5,018 bases of DNA from UBA2336 sp964597075 (GTDB taxonomy: Bacteria > Bacteroidota > Bacteroidia > Cytophagales > Cyclobacteriaceae): assembly GCA_964597075.1 (NCBI GenBank), contig CAZQXC010000165.1, forward strand, positions 1 to 5,018, given 5' to 3'. Within the stretch, counting starts at the first letter, position 1. Each line of letters starts with the position of its first letter. Both the position numbers and the translations under genes were made by a program. The notes under the pieces are model-generated. The model saw only the letters and a program-made list of their open reading frames with translations. It was not told where the DNA came from and searched no databases. Of the stretch, positions 1 through 5,018 are shown one piece after another.

Positions 1-406
1 TCGTATACCAGATACCTCAAGCCTAACTTTATTTTTAAATGGTTGCCCTTCATCTGTATCCGAAGTGTCTAACCAGTAATCAAATCCTGTGCCTTTTCTA
101 GAACGTTCAATTACGGTTAAATCAGTTAATTCTCTAACGATTAAAAATACAATACCGTAGGCTGCTTGTTCTGTCGTAAATTCCTCAACATTCGGGCACC
201 GTAGCAAATGTTTCGGTAACAGGTTGCCAAAATAACTCGAATTTAGCATCAAAATCTCCATTAACTGTGATTTCCACACCCTGGGAATGTTTCTGTTCCT
301 CCAAGCATACCGCGCAAGCTTCTGCCAACGCAGCCCCAAAGGAAGGGGTAATAGCGGGTAAGCCCTTGGCTAAATCAGTAATTACGAGTTTTCGAGGCTC
401 ATTCAA
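1..406 (-). pseudogene. Conserved small protein of unknown function, frameshifted and cut by the window edge
   Basis: Two minus-strand frames join into one plausible protein. The first starts at a TTG (404-406) and reads 73 residues (MNEPRKLVITDLAKGL...FELFWQPVTE...) to a TGA at 185-187. A second frame, one base away, is open from before position 249 to the left edge and reads LLRCPNVEEFTTEQAAYG, then VIERSRKGTGFDYWL and RLEVSGIR. A switch near 206-213 gives ...FWQPVTE-x-LLRCPNVEEFTTEQ..., which agrees with my recollection of a single-frame cyanobacterial family of unknown function with motifs like FWQPVT and KGTGFDYWLG (memory, not a search). The sequence therefore has one base too many, or two too few, compared with an intact gene. 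The C-terminus lies outside the window. An in-frame TAG lies five codons upstream of the TTG; I see no ATG in frame and no clear Shine-Dalgarno. Alternatives are a sequencing error, a translational frameshift, or two overlapping genes with the second starting at the ATG at 247-249. No signal peptide or membrane segment is evident. Function unknown. Confidence 0.7.
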
Positions 407-414
407 AATTGAAT
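401..414. repeat. Short perfect inverted repeat overlapping the TTG start
   Basis: ATTCAA at 401-406 and TTGAAT at 409-414 are exact reverse complements separated by two bases. The dyad covers the start codon of the minus-strand gene. The two-base gap is too tight for a stable hairpin, so any role would be as a protein-binding palindrome. In AT-rich DNA a six-base dyad can easily arise by chance. Confidence 0.25.
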
Positions 415-437
415 AAATCTAAACTACAGTTAGTTCA

Positions 438-443
438 ATTATA
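438..443 (-). promoter_or_regulatory. Candidate -10 element for the small minus-strand gene
   Basis: On the minus strand this reads TATAAT, a perfect sigma-70-type -10 hexamer. It ends about 31 bases before the TTG start at 404-406, which leaves room for a short leader. I could not find a convincing -35 at 16-18 bases spacing: the candidate hexamers are AT-rich and match TTGACA poorly. The whole region is AT-rich, so a chance match is possible. Confidence 0.35.
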
Positions 444-469
444 TTTTAAATTGCTTTCATTAATTTTAT

Positions 470-500
470 TTGACGATAAATAATTGTTACCCATTTTGAT
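470..500 (+). promoter_or_regulatory. Weak candidate promoter for the Snf2-family gene
   Basis: TTGACG (470-475) matches five of six -35 bases. The best -10 in range is TTTGAT (495-500), four of six, at a long 19-base spacing. It lies 36 bases before the ATG at 537. A competing pair is TTGCTT (451-456) with GATAAA (475-480), spacing 18. Neither is strong, and the true start of transcription cannot be fixed from sequence. The rest of the 130-base divergent region is AT-rich, with no operator or RNA element I can recognise. Confidence 0.2.
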
Positions 501-536
501 TTACCATAAGTAAATATAGCGCCCATAAAAATTACC

Positions 537-3500
537 ATGAGCGATTCTCCGGCTGATACCGCTCAGCTTCGCAGCCAACTAATCCAGGAATATCACCTGC
601 TACCACCATTATCCGAGAAAATTATCCAATTATTCTCGGTAATTTACGAACCAATTAACCGAACTTCGTTCTTGGAATGTTTCAACGACATCGGCGCACG
701 GGATGCAAATTATAAGCCTTTTGTTAACTCTACATTAAAGCCCTACATCGATAATTTGTTAGCAGCAGGATTACTAATTCAAGAGCGGGGAAAAGCACCC
801 CAATGTCATCCATTATTAGCAGAAGTTGCGACTCGTTTGGCGGTAAAAGCCGGGTGTTTCCCAGAGATAGCAAAGGTAGTAGAAGATAAATTACCAATTC
901 GTACATATTACACAGATGGACCCAAGGTTTTCCAAAATCAAACTCAATTATTACGAGAAGTTCGTTTGGGAATATACAATCAAGATATTCAGTTTATTTA
1001 CAAGCAATTAGAAGACTACGAAAAATACGGTTATCACGAAGACAAAATATCCGCTACAGATATCTTTGAGCAAGTTTGCAATAATCCCTTCGATGCTGAT
1101 TGGTGTCGCACTTTATCGCTGCCGTTGTATGAAAGTATTTTATCCTGCATCCTAATAAATTCGCTTCTAAGATTATCTCCCGCGACGGAAGCGTTTGCTG
1201 TTTTAGAAGCAGGATGCTCTATACCCGGAGAACATTCCTCGAATTATCTGCAAATGATTTTGGCAGAACAGTTGCTACTAAGGGGTTGTCTGCAAGAAAC
1301 ACAACAATGCTTGGAACGCATATCTCAAGAATCTGAAAATAATGCTGCTGTTTTCTGGGGATGGTTACACTTTTTGCGAGGAGACAACGAGAAAGCCATT
1401 GAATATTACACCACAGCGATCAAATACCTTAAAAAAGCTAAGAGCAAGAAGAAAGTATATTTTAATACGATAGGCGGCTTGTTTTTTATCTTGGCATTAT
1501 TAAAAGACGGTTCACCCAATCGACTCAGAGAAGCAGAAGAGTATTGTAGTTTTATTTCCCGTCAATCAGACCATTGGTTGAAGTCTACTTACGCCCAGTT
1601 GAAAATATTATTACAAGTTCAACAAAGTGATATTGCCCAAAAAGAATTTATTCTCACCAATGATATTCCAATTTTAGAGCAACAGCGTAGTTTAGAAACT
1701 TTATTCAGCGCTCTGTGTCTCTACTGGGTAGATGCAAGTCAAGCCAAAAAATATTTACCTCGAATATTAGAACCACTTTTAAGTCAAGCAGTTGCATCCG
1801 AATATCATTGGTTAGCAATGGAAACCGCAGAACTGCTGTCCCGACTCAAACCCCACAGCAGTTATGATACCCAAGCAGAAATATTACAAGAAGATACTGG
1901 TATTGAAAGTATTATAGATATAATTCATCCCCAGGAACCTTGGGAATTGTGCTTGAATGCTTTAGTCAATATTCACAAACAACCGCAAGACACCCCAAAA
2001 GTTGAGTCAGAAAGGCGATTGGCATGGTTTATCACCTTTTATTTTAGTAAATATACCTTGCAACCCCGCGAGCAGAAAATTAATGCCAAAGGTGATTGGA
2101 GTAAAGGTCGTCCCATAGCTCTAAAGCGTTTGCACGATAACTTAGGTGAGTTTGATTATCTCACTACTCAGGATATTAGAGTATGTAGCTGTATTGAAAC
2201 TTTTACTTCTTACGGCAACGGATATTACGCAAAAACTGAGTATACTTTTAGCGAAAAAGCAATTTCTATTTTAATCGGACATCCTTTGGTATTTTGGGAA
2301 GATTCCCCAACTACACGAGTAGAAATTGTTAAAGGGGAACCAGAATTAGTTGTTAAGAAGGGTAAAGCAGGTCGCTTAACTTTAAAATTCTTGCCCCATA
2401 TGGAAGAGAATAAAGATATTCTGGCTGTAAAAGAAACTCCAAGTAGAATCAAAGTCATTGAAGTTAATAGCGAACATCGGCGGATTGCAGATATCCTTGG
2501 TAAGAATAATAAATTAGAAGTTCCGGCTACTGCTCAAGAGCGAGTACTGGCAGCTATTAATACTGTATCAACAATGGTTACGGTTCATTCAGACATTGGT
2601 GGTGGTTTGGAAAATGCTCAAGAAGTACCGGCACAAACCATACCCCATATTCACTTATTACCTGCTGGTACGGGATTAAAAGTAGCCATATTATCTCGTC
2701 CCTTTGCTGATGGTGGTTCCTATTATCCTCCAGGTACGGGAGGTGCAACGGTGATTGCAGAAATTGATGGGAAGCGTTTGCAAACTACACGCAATCTTCA
2801 ACTCGAAAAGCAATTTAAACAGGAAATTATTGCTGCTTGTCCGACTTTAACCCGTTATGAACCACAAGACGGGGAATGGTTAATAGAAGAGGTGGAAGAT
2901 TGTTTGGAATTGCTGTTGGAACTGCAAGAGTTGGGAGATAAAGCCATATTAGAATGGCCCGAAGGGGAAAAGTTACGAGTTAGTCATAGTGCTGATAAAG
3001 ATGATTTGCAATTGCAGATTAAACGTCAACGTGATTGGTTTGCTGTTGATGGTGAGTTGAAGTTAGATGAAAATCTGGTGTTGGATATGCAGCACTTATT
3101 GGAATTATTGGAGCAAAGTCCCAGTCGGTTTATTCGTCTGGGGGATGGTCAATTTTTGGCATTGACGCGAGAATTTCGCCAGCGTTTGGATGAATTGCAA
3201 GCATTTACTCAAAGAAATGGTAAAAGCTTAGGTTTTCATCCTACTTCTGTGTTGGCTGTAGAAGATTTACTTGATAGTGTAGGGAAATTACAAGCAGATA
3301 AGCATTGGAAAGCCCATATTCAACGTCTCCAGGAGATGCAAAACTTGCAGCCAGAACTTCCTTCTACTTTGCAAGCGGAATTAAGGGATTATCAAATAGA
3401 AGGTTTTAATTGGTTGTCACGTTTGGCATACTGGGGAGTAGGAGCTTGTTTAGCTGATCAAATGGGATTAGGAAAAACTTTGCAAGCATTGGCTGTAATT

Positions 3501-4757
3501 CTACAACGCGCACCGCAGGGAGCAAGTTTGATTATTGCTCCGACTTCAGTATGTCTAAATTGGATCAGCGAAGTGCAGAAGTTTGCACCGACTTTAAATC
3601 CGATTCAATTGGGTAGCGGGAATCGTCAAAAATTATTGGATGAGTTGCAACCTTTGGATATGCTCGTATGCAGTTATGGTTTGTTGCAGCAAGAAGATGT
3701 GGCTCAGATGCTATCTCAGGTAGAATGGCAAACGATTGTCTTGGATGAAGCCCAAGCAATCAAAAATATTGCTACCAAGCGTTCTCAAGCAGCAATGAAT
3801 CTGCAAGCTGGATTTAAGTTAATTACTACTGGAACTCCCGTTGAGAATCATCTTGGTGAATTATGGAATTTATTCCGGTTTATCAATCCTGGATTACTGG
3901 GTTCCTTGGAAAGTTTTAATCAACGCTTTGCCGTACCAATTGAGAAATTTCAAGATAAGCAAGCACGTCAAAGATTGAAGAAGTTAATTCAACCTTTCTT
4001 ATTACGACGTACCAAAACCCAGGTATTATCGGAATTACCTTCTCGTACTGAAATTACTTTGCACGTAGAATTGAGTCGGGAAGAGATGGCAATGTATGAA
4101 GCATTACGCCAACAAGCAGTTACTAAATTAGCTGATAGCGATGCAACTGCGGGACACAAACATCTGCAAGTATTAGCTGAAATCATGAAACTACGTCGTG
4201 CTTGCTGTAATTCTAAATTAGTAATGCCCGATGCTCAACTTCCCAGTGCTAAATTGCAGCTATTTGGTGAGGTGCTGGCTGAATTATTGGAAAATCGTCA
4301 CAAAGCTTTGGTGTTTAGTCAATTCGTTGACCATTTGCATATCATACGTGATTACTTGGAAGAGCAGAGTATTAAATATCAATATTTGGATGGCAGCACT
4401 CCAGCGGTAGAACGGAAAAAGCGAGTGGATGCTTTTCAAGCTGGGGAAGGAGATGTATTTTTGATTAGTTTAAAAGCAGGAGGTACTGGTCTTAATTTAA
4501 CTGCCGCCGACTACGTAATTCACATGGACCCCTGGTGGAATCCGGCAGTGGAAGACCAAGCTTCAGACCGCGCCCACCGTATTGGACAGCAGCGTCCGGT
4601 AACAATTTATCGCTTAGTCGCAAAGGATACTATTGAAGATAAAATTGTGGATCTACATCACCACAAGCGAGATTTGGCGGATAGCTTGTTGGAAGATGCT
4701 GATATTAGTGGCAAGATATCTACTACTGAGTTGTTAAAGTTGATTCAGGAAAGGTAG
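537..4757 (+). CDS. Swi2/Snf2-family ATPase (SF2 helicase-like) with long N-terminal module
   Basis: A 1406-residue protein with a complete Snf2 motor at its C-terminus. Visible motifs are LRDYQ (949-953), Walker A DQMGLGKT (974-981, catalytic K980), motif Ia APTSVCLNW (1001-1009), Walker B DEAQ (1070-1073), motif III TGTPVEN (1098-1104), motif IV region VFSQF (1259-1263), DGST (1285-1288), motif V GGTGLNLT (1315-1322) and motif VI DRAHRIGQ (1344-1351, arginine finger region). Proteins of this family couple ATP hydrolysis to translocation on double-stranded DNA and usually remodel protein-DNA complexes rather than unwind strands; RapA/HepA is the known bacterial example. It should act in the cytoplasm: no signal peptide or membrane helix is seen. 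Residues 1-110 could be a winged-helix-like domain, and about 200-470 is helical with a TPR-like stretch near 270-310 (FLRGDNEKAIEYYTTAIKYL). Residues 545-900 form a mixed module upstream of the motor, perhaps related to bacterial Snf2-associated regions. No SWIM-type zinc cluster is seen. The ATG at 537 is the only ATG after an in-frame TAA at 507-509; there is no clear Shine-Dalgarno. The frame is intact. The cellular substrate is unknown, so no gene symbol is given. Confidence 0.95.
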   Translation: MSDSPADTAQLRSQLIQEYHLLPPLSEKIIQLFSVIYEPINRTSFLECFNDIGARDANYKPFVNSTLKPYIDNLLAAGLLIQERGKAPQCHPLLAEVATRLAVKAGCFPEIAKVVEDKLPIRTYYTDGPKVFQNQTQLLREVRLGIYNQDIQFIYKQLEDYEKYGYHEDKISATDIFEQVCNNPFDADWCRTLSLPLYESILSCILINSLLRLSPATEAFAVLEAGCSIPGEHSSNYLQMILAEQLLLRGCLQETQQCLERISQESENNAAVFWGWLHFLRGDNEKAIEYYTTAIKYLKKAKSKKKVYFNTIGGLFFILALLKDGSPNRLREAEEYCSFISRQSDHWLKSTYAQLKILLQVQQSDIAQKEFILTNDIPILEQQRSLETLFSALCLYWVDASQAKKYLPRILEPLLSQAVASEYHWLAMETAELLSRLKPHSSYDTQAEILQEDTGIESIIDIIHPQEPWELCLNALVNIHKQPQDTPKVESERRLAWFITFYFSKYTLQPREQKINAKGDWSKGRPIALKRLHDNLGEFDYLTTQDIRVCSCIETFTSYGNGYYAKTEYTFSEKAISILIGHPLVFWEDSPTTRVEIVKGEPELVVKKGKAGRLTLKFLPHMEENKDILAVKETPSRIKVIEVNSEHRRIADILGKNNKLEVPATAQERVLAAINTVSTMVTVHSDIGGGLENAQEVPAQTIPHIHLLPAGTGLKVAILSRPFADGGSYYPPGTGGATVIAEIDGKRLQTTRNLQLEKQFKQEIIAACPTLTRYEPQDGEWLIEEVEDCLELLLELQELGDKAILEWPEGEKLRVSHSADKDDLQLQIKRQRDWFAVDGELKLDENLVLDMQHLLELLEQSPSRFIRLGDGQFLALTREFRQRLDELQAFTQRNGKSLGFHPTSVLAVEDLLDSVGKLQADKHWKAHIQRLQEMQNLQPELPSTLQAELRDYQIEGFNWLSRLAYWGVGACLADQMGLGKTLQALAVILQRAPQGASLIIAPTSVCLNWISEVQKFAPTLNPIQLGSGNRQKLLDELQPLDMLVCSYGLLQQEDVAQMLSQVEWQTIVLDEAQAIKNIATKRSQAAMNLQAGFKLITTGTPVENHLGELWNLFRFINPGLLGSLESFNQRFAVPIEKFQDKQARQRLKKLIQPFLLRRTKTQVLSELPSRTEITLHVELSREEMAMYEALRQQAVTKLADSDATAGHKHLQVLAEIMKLRRACCNSKLVMPDAQLPSAKLQLFGEVLAELLENRHKALVFSQFVDHLHIIRDYLEEQSIKYQYLDGSTPAVERKKRVDAFQAGEGDVFLISLKAGGTGLNLTAADYVIHMDPWWNPAVEDQASDRAHRIGQQRPVTIYRLVAKDTIEDKIVDLHHHKRDLADSLLEDADISGKISTTELLKLIQER

Positions 4758-4800
4758 ATAAACTACTCGTTAAATCACGAAAACTGCATAACCACAACTT

Positions 4801-4852
4801 GCTCAGAGTTAAGAATTAATGACAGTTAAGGAAACTGCTCTGAGCTTTCTTT
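4801..4852 (+). terminator. Probable factor-independent terminator of the Snf2-family gene
   Basis: GCTCAGAG (4801-4808) pairs perfectly with CTCTGAGC (4838-4845), and the T-rich run TTTCTTTA follows at once (4846-4853). Between the arms a second hairpin, CAGTT (4823-4827) with AACTG (4833-4837) around a five-base loop, abuts the 3' arm and could stack on the outer stem, leaving 4809-4822 as a bulge. It starts 44 bases after the TAG stop of the Snf2-family gene. There is no T-run on the opposite side, so it should act only on the plus strand. The large bulge and interrupted T-run lower confidence. Confidence 0.6.
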
Positions 4853-4859
4853 ATAGAAA

Positions 4860-4881
4860 TGCTTGGTTAAATTTGCTTGGT
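4860..4881. repeat. Short direct repeat, 14-base period
   Basis: TGCTTGGT occurs at 4860-4867 and again at 4874-4881, separated by TAAATT. The copies lie just upstream of a perfect TATAAT, and the second overlaps the position of a possible -35. They could be paired activator sites, but with only two 8-base copies chance is a serious alternative. Confidence 0.3.
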
Positions 4882-4904
4882 CATTTAATATGCACTCATA
4901 TAAT
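4877..4904 (+). promoter_or_regulatory. Candidate promoter for the gene starting at 4918
   Basis: A perfect TATAAT lies at 4899-4904. The best -35 at acceptable spacing is TTGGTC (4877-4882), three of six matches at 16 bases. Transcription would start near 4911, leaving only about 7 bases before the ATG at 4918, which would make the message almost leaderless. The -10 is strong and the -35 weak. Confidence 0.35.
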
Positions 4905-4905
4905 A

Positions 4906-4913
4906 GCGATCGC
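4906..4913. repeat. HIP1 octamer palindrome
   Basis: GCGATCGC is the highly iterated palindrome 1 sequence, abundant in many cyanobacterial genomes and often within genes. I found a single copy in this window. It supports the cyanobacterial assignment but does not prove it. It lies just after the TATAAT at 4899-4904 and before the ATG at 4918. Confidence 0.85.
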
Positions 4914-4917
4914 CCGC

Positions 4918-5018
4918 ATGACTAACCCATCAACATATTATTGGACATTGATCAGAATTAATCCTGCGGGAAATCGCCAAGTTCAGTCGATTCCTTCAGC
5001 AGAGACATTTTTTAACCA
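4918..5018 (+). CDS. Probable 5' end of a gene of unrecognised function, truncated by the window
   Basis: An ATG at 4918 opens a frame with no stop to the right edge: 33 complete codons beginning MTNPSTYYWTLIRINPAG and continuing NRQVQSIPSAETFFN. The composition is like a soluble protein, with no signal peptide or membrane segment in the visible part. I do not recognise the family. Support comes from a perfect TATAAT 13 bases upstream and from the terminator of the previous gene ending about 65 bases before, which suggests a separate transcription unit. The frame is also open upstream for many codons, but the ATG at 4918 is the only ATG I see in it between the terminator and the edge. There is no Shine-Dalgarno. 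The open stretch is short enough to occur by chance. Confidence 0.45.
   Translation, partial: MTNPSTYYWTLIRINPAGNRQVQSIPSAETFFN

Noticed and set aside
200..214. Programmed +1 frameshift in the small minus-strand gene
   Set aside because: The frame change is real, but I see no known recoding signal such as the prfB-type site; the TGT-TGA context would re-pair poorly. Mutation or sequencing error is simpler.
436..453. CAATT...AATTG inverted repeat as an operator
   Set aside because: The arms are five AT-rich bases around an eight-base gap in very AT-rich DNA, so chance is the likely explanation.
2225..2458. Antisense open frame of 77 codons inside the Snf2-family gene
   Set aside because: It lies wholly opposite a strongly supported coding sequence, has no recognisable motif, and is of the length expected by chance.
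3565..3759. Antisense open frame of 64 codons opposite the motor domain
   Set aside because: It covers the conserved region between motifs Ia and II of the real gene; the codon pattern follows the plus strand and the protein has no recognisable features.
3989..4186. Antisense open frame of 65 codons
   Set aside because: It is entirely within the motor coding region on the opposite strand, with no supporting start signal.
537..4757. Assignment of the large gene to a named antiphage system such as DISARM
   Set aside because: DISARM includes a Snf2-type helicase, but no methyltransferase or other partner gene is visible here, and the N-terminal architecture is not one I can tie to that system.
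4920..5018. Minus-strand reading frame at the right edge
   Set aside because: The best ATG there (4990-4992) gives only 16 codons before a stop, with no supporting features.

Overview
The window looks cyanobacterial, most likely a filamentous or Nostocales-type genome. It is AT-rich by eye, carries one HIP1 octamer (GCGATCGC), lacks clear Shine-Dalgarno sequences at its starts, and its proteins have a cyanobacterial character. That placement is inferred from motifs and recalled families; no search was run.

Layout. (1) Positions 1-406, minus strand: the 5' part of a small conserved protein gene of unknown function. It runs off the left edge and is split by an apparent one-base frameshift near 206-213. 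(2) Positions 407-536: an AT-rich divergent intergenic region, with a perfect TATAAT on the minus strand for the small gene and only weak promoter candidates for the large gene. (3) Positions 537-4757, plus strand: one 1406-residue gene for a Swi2/Snf2-family (superfamily 2) ATPase. All the core motifs are intact in the last third. The N-terminal ~550 residues are helical and TPR-like, and a middle module precedes the motor. (4) Positions 4758-4917: intergenic DNA with a probable factor-independent terminator, a short direct repeat, a TATAAT and the HIP1 site. (5) From 4918 to the right edge, plus strand: a probable start of another gene of unrecognised function.

The large ATPase appears to be a single-gene transcription unit, bounded by a divergent region on the left and its own terminator on the right. 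Nothing here shows that the three genes work together. The best leads are the frameshifted small gene, whose two halves read as one protein, and the long uncharacterised N-terminal module fused to a complete Snf2 motor. No tRNA, rRNA, CRISPR array, insertion sequence or recognised defence operon was found.
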